Shown one piece after another: positions 1 to 8,661 of a stretch of DNA of 64,000 nt (its first letter is position 1; the number at the start of each line of letters is the position of its first letter). Made by a program: the position numbers and the translations under genes. The notes beneath the pieces are model-generated. The model had not been told where the DNA came from and did not search any database. It saw only the letters and a program-made list of their open reading frames with translations. This DNA is from Pelagerythrobacter rhizovicinus (lineage in GTDB: Bacteria; Pseudomonadota; Alphaproteobacteria; Sphingomonadales; Sphingomonadaceae): NCBI RefSeq assembly GCF_004135625.1, contig NZ_SDPV01000001.1, forward strand, positions 124,001-188,000. The letters run 5' to 3'.

Positions 1-494
1 GATTTCTCGACCATATGGTCGAGCAGTTCTCCCGCCATTCGCTGATCGACGTGACCATGAAGGTCGAAGGCGACCTGCACGTCGACCAGCACCACACGAC
101 CGAGGACAGCGCGATCGCGCTCGGCCAGGCGCTCGGTCAAGCGCTCGGCGACAAGGGCGGGGTCGGCCGCTACGGACAGGCCTACTCGCCGATGGACGAG
201 ACGCTGGCGCGCGTTGCGCTAGACATCTCGGGCCGGCCCTATCTTGTGTGGCGCGCGGGGTTCTCCCAGATGCGGCTCGGCGAATGGGACACCGAATTGA
301 TCGAGCACTGGTTCCATTCGGTCGCGCAGGCCGCCGGGATCACGCTCCATGTCGAGCTGCTCTACGGCAGCAACAATCACCACATCTGCGAAGCGATCTA
401 CAAGGGCTTCGCCCGCGCCATGCGCCAGGCGGTCGAGATCGATCCGCGCAAGGGCGGCACCGTGCCGAGCACGAAGGGCATGCTCGGTGGCTGA
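1..494 (+). CDS. hisB: Imidazoleglycerol-phosphate dehydratase, 5' end missing
   Basis: HisB removes water from imidazole-glycerol phosphate to give imidazole-acetol phosphate, step six of histidine synthesis. The open frame already runs at base 3 (FLDHMVEQ...), matching the internal GTGFLDHM region of the family, so the N-terminus lies left of the window. Both manganese-binding signatures are visible: HHTTED near the start and [14 protein letters not shown] near the end. The frame closes with TGA at 492-494 and overlaps hisH by 8 bases, which suggests translational coupling. It is a stand-alone dehydratase without a fused phosphatase, as is usual outside gammaproteobacteria. Confidence 0.97.
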   Translation, partial: FLDHMVEQFSRHSLIDVTMKVEGDLHVDQHHTTEDSAIALGQALGQALGDKGGVGRYGQAYSPMDETLARVALDISGRPYLVWRAGFSQMRLGEWDTELIEHWFHSVAQAAGITLHVELLYGSNNHHICEAIYKGFARAMRQAVEIDPRKGGTVPSTKGMLGG

Positions 495-1107
495 GAGGAC
501 CGCGCTGATCGACTACGGCGCCGGCAATCTCCACTCGGTCGAAAACGCGCTTCGCACGGTCGGCGCCTCGGTGGACGTAACCGCCGATCCCGACACGGTG
601 CGCACGGCGGACCGGATCGTCCTCCCCGGCGTCGGCTCGTTCCGCGCCTGTGCGCAAGGGCTGCGCGCGATCCCGGGGCTCGTCGAGGCGATGGAAGAGC
701 GGGTCGAGGTCGGCGGCGCCCCGTTCCTCGGAGTCTGCGTCGGCATGCAACTGCTGGCCGACCGCGGGCTGGAACACGGCACGACGCCGGGCCTCGGCTG
801 GATCGCGGGCGAAGTGCGCGCGATTGAGCAGACCGACCCGGCGATCAAGGTGCCGCACATGGGCTGGAACGACGTCGCGCTCACCGCCCATGCCGGCCCG
901 GTGCTAAAGGAGGGCGAGGCCTATTTCCTCCACTCCTTCCACTTTGCGGCGGAGAACCCGGCCCAGATTGCTGCGATGACCGATCACGGTGGCGGGCTCG
1001 TCGCCGCGGTTGCGCGCGACAACGTGCTGGGCGTGCAGTTCCATCCCGAGAAGAGCCAGGCCTACGGTCTCGCGCTGCTTGCGCGCTTTCTGGAGTGGCG
1101 CCCATGA
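487..1107 (+). CDS. hisH: Imidazole glycerol phosphate synthase, glutaminase subunit
   Basis: HisH hydrolyses glutamine and feeds ammonia to HisF. The class I amidotransferase triad is visible: nucleophilic Cys84 in GVCVGMQ and the His/Glu pair in VQFHPEKS near the C-terminus. The oxyanion region PGVGSF is present. I chose the GTG at 487 because it yields [14 protein letters not shown], the normal family N-terminus; the longer open frame upstream overlaps hisB heavily and has no homologous content. Length is 206 residues, typical for the family. The last codons overlap hisA through ATGA. Confidence 0.96.
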   Translation: MAERTALIDYGAGNLHSVENALRTVGASVDVTADPDTVRTADRIVLPGVGSFRACAQGLRAIPGLVEAMEERVEVGGAPFLGVCVGMQLLADRGLEHGTTPGLGWIAGEVRAIEQTDPAIKVPHMGWNDVALTAHAGPVLKEGEAYFLHSFHFAAENPAQIAAMTDHGGGLVAAVARDNVLGVQFHPEKSQAYGLALLARFLEWRP

Positions 1108-1832
1108 TCGTCTTCCCCGCAATCGACCTCAAGGGCGGCCAGGTCGTGCGCTTGGCCGAAGGCGACATGGCGCGCGCCACCGTCTATGGCGATGATCCGG
1201 CGGCGCAGGCACTGCTGTTCGCGGAGGCCGGGGCGGAGCATCTGCACGTCGTCGACCTCGACGGCTCGTTCGCTGGCAAGGCGGAGAACCGCGAGGCGGT
1301 CGAGGCGATCGTCGCCGCGTTTCCCGGCTACGTCCAGCTTGGCGGCGGGATCCGCACGCGGGAGGCGGTGGAAGGCTGGTTCGATCTCGGCGTCGCCCGG
1401 ATCGTGATGGGCACCGCGGCGCTCAAGGACCCGCAGTTCGTCAGGGACATGGCGCGCGAGTTCGAGGGCGGGATTGTCGTCGCGGTCGATGCGAAGGACG
1501 GCATGGTCGCAACCGAGGGCTGGGCCGAAGTGTCCGACGTGCCGGTGGCCGATCTCGCGCGCCGGTTCGAGGACGCGGGCGTCGCCAGCGTGCTGTTCAC
1601 CGACATCGGGCGCGACGGGCTACTCAAGGGCTGCAACATCGACGCGACGGTCGACCTTGCGCGCCGGGTCGACATCCCGGTCATCGCCAGCGGCGGAGTG
1701 AAGGGGCTCGACGACATCCACCTCCTCGCGCTCCACGCGCATGAGGGCATCGAGGGCGTGATCACCGGCCGCGCGCTCTACGACGGCCGACTCGATCTCG
1801 CGACGGCGATCGCGATGGCGGGGCGGGCGTGA
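1104..1832 (+). CDS. hisA: Phosphoribosylformimino-5-aminoimidazole carboxamide ribotide isomerase
   Basis: HisA performs the Amadori rearrangement of ProFAR to PRFAR, the substrate of HisHF. It is a TIM barrel of 242 residues. The first catalytic Asp lies in FPAIDLKGG, the second in VVAVDAKDG, and phosphate-binding loops GGGIRT and SGGVKG are present. I took the ATG at 1104 (MIVFPAIDL), which overlaps the hisH stop by four bases. A GTG three codons upstream is possible but adds nothing conserved. It is separated from hisF by a 247-base gap that holds a large palindrome. Confidence 0.96.
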   Translation: MIVFPAIDLKGGQVVRLAEGDMARATVYGDDPAAQALLFAEAGAEHLHVVDLDGSFAGKAENREAVEAIVAAFPGYVQLGGGIRTREAVEGWFDLGVARIVMGTAALKDPQFVRDMAREFEGGIVVAVDAKDGMVATEGWAEVSDVPVADLARRFEDAGVASVLFTDIGRDGLLKGCNIDATVDLARRVDIPVIASGGVKGLDDIHLLALHAHEGIEGVITGRALYDGRLDLATAIAMAGRA

Positions 1833-1841
1833 TGATTTGGG

Positions 1842-2055
1842 TCACGCGGAGACGCGGAGACGCGGAGAGTTTGGGCGCTCACGGACGCGCAGAGGCACGG
1901 AGGACGTCCGTCAGCGCCGCAGGCCTTATCGCGCCGACGCAACACGGTCCGGCAACGACTATTGCGGCTTCGCCGCTACGAACTTTCTCTGTGCCTCTGC
2001 GCCTCTGTGAGCGTATCAAGACAAACACCCTCCGCGTCTCCGCGTCTCCGCGTGA
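1842..2055. repeat. Nested inverted-repeat element between hisA and hisF
   Basis: The outer arms 1842-1867 and 2030-2055 are exact reverse complements over 26 bases. They are built from tandem ACGCGGAG/CTCCGCGT units. The inner arms 1876-1902 and 1987-2013 are reverse complements over 27 bases with three mismatches. The centre, about 84 bases, is unpaired. The element fills nearly the whole hisA-hisF gap and has no convincing coding frame. I believe similar ACGCGGAG-type palindromes occur between genes in other sphingomonads, but that is from memory and unchecked. Transcribed, it would form a very long stem inside the his mRNA. Confidence 0.85.
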
Positions 2056-2079
2056 AATCTCTCTGCCTGGGCTTTCGGC

Positions 2080-2841
2080 ATGACAGTCCGCATCCGCGTC
2101 ATCCCCTGTCTCGACGTGGCCGATGGCCGCGTGGTCAAGGGCGTCAACTTCGTCGATCTCAAGGATGCCGGCGACCCGGTCGAGCAGGCGCAGGCCTACG
2201 ACGCGGCCGGAGCGGACGAGCTGTGCTTCCTCGACATTTCTGCCAGCCATGAAGGGCGCGGGACGCTGCTCGACATCGTCCGGCGCACCGCGGCGGTGTG
2301 CTTCATGCCTCTCACCGTCGGCGGCGGCGTGCGCACCGCGGAGGATGCGCGCGCGCTCCTGCTGGCGGGGGCGGACAAAGTCGCGGTCAACAGCGCCGCC
2401 GTCGCGCGACCCGAAGTGGTGGGGGAGATCGCGGCGCGCTTCGGCAGCCAGTGCTGCGTCGCCTCGGTCGACGCGCGGCGCGTCGGCGAGGGGAAGTGGG
2501 AGGTCTTCACCCACGGCGGGCGCCGCGCGACCGGGATCGACGCGGTCGCGCACGCGGTACGGCTGGCGGACCTCGGCGCGGGCGAGCTGCTCGTGACATC
2601 GATGGACGGCGACGGCACCCAGACCGGCTACGACCTCGCGCTGACCCGCGCGATCGCCGACGCCGTGCCCGTGCCGGTGGTCGCCAGCGGCGGCGTCGGC
2701 ACGCTGCAGCATCTGGTCGACGGCGTGACCGAGGGACATGCGAGCGCGGTTCTGGCGGCCTCGATCTTCCACTTCGGCGTGCACACCATCGCCGAGGCGC
2801 ACGACGCCTTGCGCGCGGCGGGCTTGCCGGCGCGGGGTTAA
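2080..2841 (+). CDS. hisF: Imidazole glycerol phosphate synthase, cyclase subunit
   Basis: HisF is the TIM-barrel partner of HisH. It cyclises PRFAR with ammonia to IGP and AICAR. Length is 253 residues, normal for the family. Visible hallmarks are [14 protein letters not shown] with the first catalytic Asp, CVASVDARR with the second, GGGVRT and SGGVGT phosphate loops, and STSMDGDGT-like [15 protein letters not shown]. The ATG at 2080 follows directly on the palindrome. It is followed by a small unrelated gene before hisE. Confidence 0.97.
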   Translation: MTVRIRVIPCLDVADGRVVKGVNFVDLKDAGDPVEQAQAYDAAGADELCFLDISASHEGRGTLLDIVRRTAAVCFMPLTVGGGVRTAEDARALLLAGADKVAVNSAAVARPEVVGEIAARFGSQCCVASVDARRVGEGKWEVFTHGGRRATGIDAVAHAVRLADLGAGELLVTSMDGDGTQTGYDLALTRAIADAVPVPVVASGGVGTLQHLVDGVTEGHASAVLAASIFHFGVHTIAEAHDALRAAGLPARG

Positions 2842-2926
2842 TTCGGCGCTGCCTGCAAGTACCAATCCGGGACGGCGACGAAGGGCGGCTTGCGCCCGAG
2901 GAAAACTCGGCCATGGGAACGGGACC

Positions 2927-3091
2927 ATGCGAGCGCTCCCGATCCTTCTCCTTTTCATTGCCGCTCCCGCTGAAGCGGCGGGAACGCCGCTGCCCGAGCC
3001 GTCGAACCTCGCGCTGTTCGGCCTCGGCCTCGCCGGCCTCGTGATCGGACGGCGAATGGCGGCGCGCCGCAAGGCTCCCGACAAGGACTGA
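2927..3091 (+). CDS. PEP-CTERM sorting-signal peptide, 54 residues
   Basis: This small gene starts at ATG 2927 (MRALPILLLFIAAPAEAA). It has an N-terminal secretion signal, a very short linker, then a PEP-CTERM tail: PEPSNLALFGLGLAGL followed by an arginine-rich end (RRMAARRK). PEP-CTERM proteins are known to be exported and processed by exosortase systems. Here almost nothing remains between signal peptide and sorting tail, so the mature product would be only a handful of residues. It sits between hisF and hisE in the same direction. No exosortase gene is in the window. The role is unknown. Confidence 0.7.
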   Translation: MRALPILLLFIAAPAEAAGTPLPEPSNLALFGLGLAGLVIGRRMAARRKAPDKD

Positions 3092-3140
3092 TCGACTCCA
3101 AGGATTGACCGGGCCGCGCGCCGTCCGCATGAGACGGCGC

Positions 3141-3455
3141 ATGGATACGCTCCCGCGCCTCGAAGCCATCATCGCCGAGCGACGCAAGGCCGATCCGCAG
3201 GCGAGCTACGTTGCGCAGCTCCATGCCCGCGGGCTGCCGGTGATGGCGCGCAAGGTCGGCGAAGAGGCCGTCGAGACGGCGATCGCCGCATTGGCCGGAG
3301 AGCGCGAAGAACTGGTCGGCGAGGCGGCCGATCTGGTCTTCCACCTCATGGTCCTGCTTTCGGCCAGGGACATCCCGCTCGAGGAAGTGCTGACGGAGCT
3401 GGACCGGCGGGAAGGCGTATCGGGACTGGATGAAAAGGCTTCAAGGAGCGAATGA
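3141..3455 (+). CDS. hisE: Phosphoribosyl-ATP pyrophosphatase
   Basis: HisE hydrolyses phosphoribosyl-ATP to phosphoribosyl-AMP, the second step of histidine synthesis. The 104-residue product starts at ATG 3141 (MDTLPRLEAIIAERR). The MazG-like all-alpha fold signature KVGEEAVETAIAAL and EAADLVFHLMVLL are clear. A longer frame starting upstream at a TTG adds only arginine-rich, non-conserved residues, so I reject it. The stop overlaps the HIT-protein start by four bases (ATGA). Confidence 0.94.
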   Translation: MDTLPRLEAIIAERRKADPQASYVAQLHARGLPVMARKVGEEAVETAIAALAGEREELVGEAADLVFHLMVLLSARDIPLEEVLTELDRREGVSGLDEKASRSE

Positions 3456-3832
3456 TGCCGATCGACGCGACGCAGCCGTACGACGACGACAATATCTTCG
3501 CGAAGATCCTGCGCGGCGAGATTCCCTCGACCAAGGTCTACGAGGACGAATGGGCCTACGCGTTCGAAGATATCAATCCGCAGGCCAAGGTGCATACGCT
3601 GGTGATCCCCAGGGGCCGCTATGTGAGCTGGGACGACTTCTCCGCCCAGGCGAGCGCGGAAGAGATCGCGGGTTTCGTCCGGGCGGTGGGGAGGATCGCG
3701 CGCGAGAAGGGGCTGGTCGAGCCCGGATATCGCCTGCTGGCGAACGTCGGCGCGCACGGCGGCCAGGAAGTGCCGCACCTCCATGTCCATCTGTTCGGCG
3801 GCGAGCCGCTCGGGCGGATGATCGCGAAATAG
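3452..3832 (+). CDS. HIT-family nucleotide-binding hydrolase (PKCI/HINT type)
   Basis: This 126-residue protein carries the histidine triad HLHVHLFGG near its C-terminus (HxHxH). The N-terminal part is typical of HINT/PKCI members (IFAKILRGEIP, INPQAKVHTLVIP). The family hydrolyses nucleoside phosphoramidates and related adenylylated compounds. It is translationally coupled to hisE. Its position after hisE recurs in alphaproteobacteria as far as I recall. Its true substrate is unknown. Confidence 0.92.
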   Translation: MMPIDATQPYDDDNIFAKILRGEIPSTKVYEDEWAYAFEDINPQAKVHTLVIPRGRYVSWDDFSAQASAEEIAGFVRAVGRIAREKGLVEPGYRLLANVGAHGGQEVPHLHVHLFGGEPLGRMIAK

Positions 3833-3889
3833 ACACGATTGGCAGTTTCGATTGCTTGGCGAGTCCGGCATCAGCTAAGGCGCGTCACG

Positions 3890-4351
3890 ATGCCCACGCG
3901 CCCAACACCTCCCGGCGGCCTGATCGATGGCACGCGCCACCTCTATGCGGTGCGGGCGTATTACGAGGACACCGATCTTTCGGGTGTCGTCTATCATGCG
4001 AACTATCTGCGCTGGTTCGAGCGCGCCCGGTCCGATCTGCTGCGCCTGCTCGATATCGATCAGCGCGCTGCGGTGGAGGCGGGCGAGGGAGCCTATGCCG
4101 TCGCCGACCTGGCCATCCGCTATCTCCGGCCGGCGCGGCTTGACGACGACGTCGTGATCGAAACCCGCTGCACCGAAATGCGCTCAGCAAGCTGCCGGAT
4201 GCACCAGCGCGCGCTGCGCGGCGACGAACTGCTTGCCGAAGCCGAACTCAGAGTCGGCTTCGTCGCGCCCGACGGGCGCCCGCGCCGCCAGCCGGCGGCC
4301 TGGCGTGAAGCTTTCAAGACTGTCCTCCCCACCGAAGAAGAGGTCATATGA
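3890..4351 (+). CDS. ybgC: Tol-Pal-associated acyl-CoA thioesterase
   Basis: This is a hot-dog fold thioesterase of 153 residues. The hallmark VRAYYEDTDLSGVVYHANYLRWFERAR (given here in parts: YYEDTDLSGVVYHANY, LRWFERAR) includes the catalytic Asp. ATG 3890 is chosen because TAAGG precedes it by about ten bases; a TTG start at 3839 would add an unconserved arginine-rich leader. It opens the tol-pal operon and overlaps tolQ by four bases. In known bacteria YbgC acts on acyl-CoA or acyl-ACP and associates with the Tol-Pal system, but its precise role there is unsettled. Confidence 0.93.
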   Translation: MPTRPTPPGGLIDGTRHLYAVRAYYEDTDLSGVVYHANYLRWFERARSDLLRLLDIDQRAAVEAGEGAYAVADLAIRYLRPARLDDDVVIETRCTEMRSASCRMHQRALRGDELLAEAELRVGFVAPDGRPRRQPAAWREAFKTVLPTEEEVI

Positions 4352-5043
4352 TCCTTTCGCAACTCGCGGCGGCGACGCCTAACCGGCTCGATCCCGTTCA
4401 ATTGTTTCTCGATGCCGATATCGTCGTCCAGGTCGTCATGGTCGGCCTGATCGCTGCCAGTATCTGGACCTGGATGATCATCGTATCGTTCAGCATGCGC
4501 ATGAGCGGCATCCGCCGCCGCGCGAGCGCGTTCGAGGCGGACTTCTGGCGCACCGACGACTTCGACGGCTTCATGCAGCAGCACGCCAAGCGCAACGTCC
4601 CGATCGCGCGGATCGCGGGGGCGGGAATGTCCGAATGGCGCCGCTCGACCAAGGGCGGAGTCAAGGATCGCGAAGGCCTGCGCGAGCGTGTCGCGTTGGC
4701 GATGGAAGGGCAGGTCGCGGAAGAAGCGGACGATCTCGCCACGCGCCTCAATTTCCTTGCCACCGTGGGCTCCGTCGCTCCCTTCGTGGGCCTGTTCGGT
4801 ACCGTTTGGGGCATCATGAACAGCTTCTTCCAGATCGGCGCGCAGGAATCGAGCTCGCTCGCGGTAGTCGCGCCGGGCATTTCCGAAGCCCTGTTCGCGA
4901 CGGCGATCGGCCTGTTCGCCGCCATTCCCGCCGTCATTGCCTACAACCGCTTCAGCCACGCGGTGAACGCGTTCGAGGCGCGCCTGCAGCGCTTCGCCGA
5001 CCGCTTCCACGCCAGCCTGAGCCGCGAACTGGAGCGCCTCTGA
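4348..5043 (+). CDS. tolQ: Tol-Pal inner-membrane motor protein TolQ
   Basis: TolQ and TolR form a proton-driven motor that energises TolA for outer-membrane constriction during division. The 231-residue protein has three membrane segments: about residues 25-45, around FLATVGSVAPFVGLFGTVWG, and around ISEALFATAIGLFAAIPAVI. The last two line the proton path in MotA/TolQ/ExbB proteins. It is coupled to ybgC by overlap and lies one base from tolR. Order and coupling make TolQ a better call than ExbB. Confidence 0.95.
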   Translation: MILSQLAAATPNRLDPVQLFLDADIVVQVVMVGLIAASIWTWMIIVSFSMRMSGIRRRASAFEADFWRTDDFDGFMQQHAKRNVPIARIAGAGMSEWRRSTKGGVKDREGLRERVALAMEGQVAEEADDLATRLNFLATVGSVAPFVGLFGTVWGIMNSFFQIGAQESSSLAVVAPGISEALFATAIGLFAAIPAVIAYNRFSHAVNAFEARLQRFADRFHASLSRELERL

Positions 5044-5044
5044 C

Positions 5045-5491
<447 letters not shown>

Positions 5492-5503
5492 CCCGGACGT
5501 AAG

Positions 5504-6316
5504 ATGGCAAGCGTTGCTCTATCCCGTGAAGAACGGCTCGGCCTCGGCATTGCCGTGGCGCTGCACGTTGCCTTGGGTGTGATGCTGCTGTTCCAGCCGC
5601 AGGCATCGGATCCGCCGCCGATCCCCGAGCGGATGACGGTGAGTCTCGCCGAGGACGTGGGACCGGTCGCCGTCGCGCCCGATCCGGTGGCGGAGAGCCG
5701 CGCGGCGATCGCGCCTACGCTGAGCGAGGAACCGGCGCCTGCCCCGACGGCAATCGAACCGCCGCGCCCGGCCGAGATCGAGCGCCCCGCTCCTCCCGAA
5801 CGGCCCCGCCCGCGTGCGACCTCCGCGCCGCGCCAGGAAGCTCAGCCGCGCCGCGAGCCGACGCCGCGCCGCACGAGCCAGCCCGAGCAGCGGCGCACCG
5901 AGCGCAGCGGCGGCAGCCGAGTCGGCAGCGACTTTCTTGCCGGATCCGGTTCGAGCACCACCACCGAGGAAACGCGCATCCCCGCAAGTCAGATCGGCGC
6001 GAGCGCGAAGGCGTCCATCATCCAGGCGATCATCCGCCAGATCAAGCCGCACTGGTCCGCCCCGCAGGGCGCCGATGCCGATAAGCTGGTGACCATCCTC
6101 TCGTTCCGGCTCAACGAGGACGGGAGCCTTTCCGGCGCTCCGCGCGTAGTGGACCAGTCGGGCATCACGCCTGCCAACCGGCCACAGGCGGGACTCCATG
6201 CCGAACGCGCGATTCGTGCGGTCCAACTGGCGGCGCCGTTCGACTTGCCGCCCGAGTACTACAACGCCTGGAGGTCGATCGACGGCGCCAGATTCGACAG
6301 GAACCTTTCGCAATGA
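5504..6316 (+). CDS. tolA: Tol-Pal bridging protein TolA
   Basis: TolA spans the periplasm between the TolQR motor and the outer-membrane TolB-Pal complex. An N-terminal membrane helix (residues about 14-32) is followed by a long Pro/Glu/Arg-rich stretch (about 40-150). A C-terminal domain of TonB/TolA type follows (IIQAIIRQIKPHW and downstream). The central domain is proline-rich, not the long alanine-rich helix of Escherichia coli, which is common in alphaproteobacteria. Identity rests on position as well as architecture. It overlaps tolB by four bases. Confidence 0.9.
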   Translation: MASVALSREERLGLGIAVALHVALGVMLLFQPQASDPPPIPERMTVSLAEDVGPVAVAPDPVAESRAAIAPTLSEEPAPAPTAIEPPRPAEIERPAPPERPRPRATSAPRQEAQPRREPTPRRTSQPEQRRTERSGGSRVGSDFLAGSGSSTTTEETRIPASQIGASAKASIIQAIIRQIKPHWSAPQGADADKLVTILSFRLNEDGSLSGAPRVVDQSGITPANRPQAGLHAERAIRAVQLAAPFDLPPEYYNAWRSIDGARFDRNLSQ

Positions 6317-7725
6317 AACCGATCCTAGCCCTTCTGACTCTTGCTCTCTTCGTCGCGCCTGCCGCCGCCCAGGAGGCGCAGCCGACCGCTTCGGCACGCG
6401 ATCTCGGCCAGCCCGTACCAACGGGCGGGGAAGTCGAGACGATCGAGCAGCAGGAAAGCGGCCTGACCTTTACCGTCACCGACGAGAGCGAATGGCAGGA
6501 CCTCGGCATCGCCATCCCCGGATTCGCAACCGACCGCGATACGCCCACGCCGGCCAATTCGTCGGGAACCGCAGCGCTGGGCAAGGAACTGGCCCGCGTC
6601 GTGTTCAACGATCTGAGGAACAACGGCCTGTTCAAGCCCGTGGGGCCCGACTCGCTGCCGCAGCCGACTTTCCCGCAGATCACTGCGCCCAACTGGCCCA
6701 CCTGGTCGAGCCGCGGCGCGGAAATGCTGGTGCATGGCTATGTCCGCGCCCGCGGCGACGGCAAGCTGATCGTCGGCTGCTATCTCTACGACATGGCGCT
6801 CAAGAGCGAGCTCGTGCGCGAAGGCTGGGTCGTTCCGCCCGGCGACTGGCGACGGGCCGCGCACAAATGCTCCGACCTCGTCTATTCGCGCCTCTCGGGC
6901 GAGGACCCGTTCTTCGACAGTCGCATTGCCTACATCGCGGAGACCGGCCCCAAGGACAAACGGGTCAAGCGGCTGGCGATCATGGATTCGGACGGTGCGA
7001 ACCACCGGTTCATCACCACCGGACGGTCGACCGCGCTGACGCCGCGCTTCTCGCCCGACTACAGCAAGCTGCTGTATCTTTCGTACGTCGACGGCAATCC
7101 GCGCATCTATGTCTATGACATCGGGACGGGCCAGCAGACGCTGGTGACCGAGAGCGCCAATCCGACCATTGCCCCGCGCTGGAGTCCCGACGGCCGATGG
7201 ATTCTCTATTCGATGGCGGTGGCCGGCAATACCGACATCTACCGCGTCCCCGCCGGGGGCGGCCGCAGCGTGCGGCTGACCAACGCGCCGGGCATCGACA
7301 TCGGCGGGTCCTATTCGCCCGACGGCAGCAAGATCGTGTTCGAAAGCGACCGTTCCGGCTCGCAGCAGATCTACGTCATGGACGCCGACGGTTCGAACCA
7401 GCGGCGCATCTCGTTCTTCGGCGGACGCGCGGCGACCCCGGAATGGAGCCCGCGCGGCGATCAGATCGCGTTCACACGCATCGCAGGCAACTTCAACGTC
7501 GCGGTGATGAGCCCCAATGGCCGCAACATGCGGACTCTGACCGACGGATGGCAGGACGAGGCGCCGACCTGGAGCCCCAACGGCCGGATCATCCAGTTCT
7601 TCCGCACGGAACGAGGCTCGGGGCGGACGTCGCTGTGGCAGGTGGATCTTACCGGCCGTAACGAGCGGCGGCTGCCGACTCCGGTCGATGCGTCAGACCC
7701 GGCCTGGGGACCGATTCTGCCTTAA
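6313..7725 (+). CDS. tolB: Tol-Pal periplasmic beta-propeller TolB
   Basis: TolB is a periplasmic protein that switches between Pal and TolA. The 470-residue product has a cleavable signal peptide (MKPILALLTLALFVAPAAAQ). It has an N-terminal alpha/beta domain (to about residue 200) and a six-bladed propeller with repeated WSPDG/YSPDGSKIVF motifs. Start ATG 6313 overlaps the tolA stop. A 59-base gap then separates it from pal. Confidence 0.95.
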   Translation: MKPILALLTLALFVAPAAAQEAQPTASARDLGQPVPTGGEVETIEQQESGLTFTVTDESEWQDLGIAIPGFATDRDTPTPANSSGTAALGKELARVVFNDLRNNGLFKPVGPDSLPQPTFPQITAPNWPTWSSRGAEMLVHGYVRARGDGKLIVGCYLYDMALKSELVREGWVVPPGDWRRAAHKCSDLVYSRLSGEDPFFDSRIAYIAETGPKDKRVKRLAIMDSDGANHRFITTGRSTALTPRFSPDYSKLLYLSYVDGNPRIYVYDIGTGQQTLVTESANPTIAPRWSPDGRWILYSMAVAGNTDIYRVPAGGGRSVRLTNAPGIDIGGSYSPDGSKIVFESDRSGSQQIYVMDADGSNQRRISFFGGRAATPEWSPRGDQIAFTRIAGNFNVAVMSPNGRNMRTLTDGWQDEAPTWSPNGRIIQFFRTERGSGRTSLWQVDLTGRNERRLPTPVDASDPAWGPILP

Positions 7726-7784
7726 GTGCATTTGTCATTTGTCGTAAGGGTTGCACCCTCCGTCTTGGTATGAGGAAGACATCC

Positions 7785-8294
7785 ATGAAAATACGCTTTG
7801 CTACTGCTGCTCTTCTCGCCGGAACCGTGGTCCTCGCGGGGTGCAAGAAGGAGCCGCCCGAGTCGCTGCCTCCCGAGCCGGCCCCGACTACCTCGGAACC
7901 GGCGCCGACCGGTCCGAGCGGCCCCGTGGTCGGCACGCAGGAGCATTTCGAGAACGCGGTGAACGGCCAGAACGTGATCTACTTCGACACGGACCGCTAC
8001 AACATCGACAGCGCCGACATGGCTGCCCTGCAGACGCAGGCGCAGTACCTGGGCCAGTATCCGAACCTCAGGATCACGATCGAAGGGCACTGCGACGAGC
8101 GCGGCACGCGCGAATACAACCTCGCGCTCGGTGAGCGGCGCGCCAACGCGGCGAAGAACTATCTCGTCAGCCTGGGCGTTTCGGCCGATCGCATCCGGAC
8201 GATCAGCTACGGCAAGGAACGGCCGGTGGCGCTCGGTTCGAACGAATCCGCCTGGGCGCAGAACCGCCGCGCGGTCAGCGTCGTCATCAGCTGA
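7785..8294 (+). CDS. pal: Peptidoglycan-associated lipoprotein Pal
   Basis: Pal is an outer-membrane lipoprotein that anchors peptidoglycan. The 169-residue product has a lipobox (VVLAGCKK), a Pro-rich linker, and an OmpA-like domain with the diaminopimelate-binding signature (EGHCDERGTREYNLALGERR, contacts around Asp and Arg). I chose ATG 7785 because GAGGAAG lies six bases before it; the ATG at 7770 adds five residues and has no such site. It closes the Tol-Pal cluster. No cpoB/ybgF follows, which departs from the gammaproteobacterial order. Confidence 0.95.
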   Translation: MKIRFATAALLAGTVVLAGCKKEPPESLPPEPAPTTSEPAPTGPSGPVVGTQEHFENAVNGQNVIYFDTDRYNIDSADMAALQTQAQYLGQYPNLRITIEGHCDERGTREYNLALGERRANAAKNYLVSLGVSADRIRTISYGKERPVALGSNESAWAQNRRAVSVVIS

Positions 8295-8302
8295 CGAAGA
8301 AC

Positions 8303-8332
8303 CCGGCGCGCCCCCGCACTGCCGGGGGCGCG
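8303..8332. terminator. Strong hairpin after pal
   Basis: A 12-bp perfect stem (8303-8314 with 8321-8332) encloses a six-base loop. There is no following T run, so it is a terminator-like hairpin and not a textbook intrinsic terminator. It separates pal from a convergent small gene and could act for both strands. Confidence 0.6.
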
Positions 8333-8342
8333 CCGATCTCGA

Positions 8343-8489
8343 TCACTCGACCGCGGTCCCGATGGCGAGCGGCGCGATCTGCGCAGCGGGCGTGAGGCCA
8401 TCGGTCATGCCGCCCTGTCCCGCGACGAGCGCGAACAATGCCAGCGTCAGCGTGCATACCGTCGCGGAAAATGTAAGCTGTCTGCTCAT
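8343..8489 (-). CDS. Small secreted or membrane-anchored peptide, 48 residues
   Basis: The start is ATG at 8489 (MSRQLTFSATVCTLTLALFALVAGQ). A hydrophobic segment, residues about 7-23, is a signal peptide or membrane anchor, and a short neutral tail ends in AIGTAVE. A longer frame starting at 8606 is possible but its extra N-terminus is arginine-rich and looks non-coding. I do not recognise the family. It converges on pal across a hairpin. Confidence 0.45.
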   Translation of the reverse strand: MSRQLTFSATVCTLTLALFALVAGQGGMTDGLTPAAQIAPLAIGTAVE

Positions 8490-8661
8490 CTCACGTTCTT
8501 TCGGAAGATTCCGTCGCACGCTCCATAGCTGCGCGAATGTGAACGCCATGTTGCGGTGCAGCATTTTTGCCGAATCTCTTTTTGCGCGCCTTTCCAGCGC
8601 GGGCAACGATCCCTAGACTAGTGCCGATGCCAGCCGGACCAACGACTTTACGAGGCTCAGC

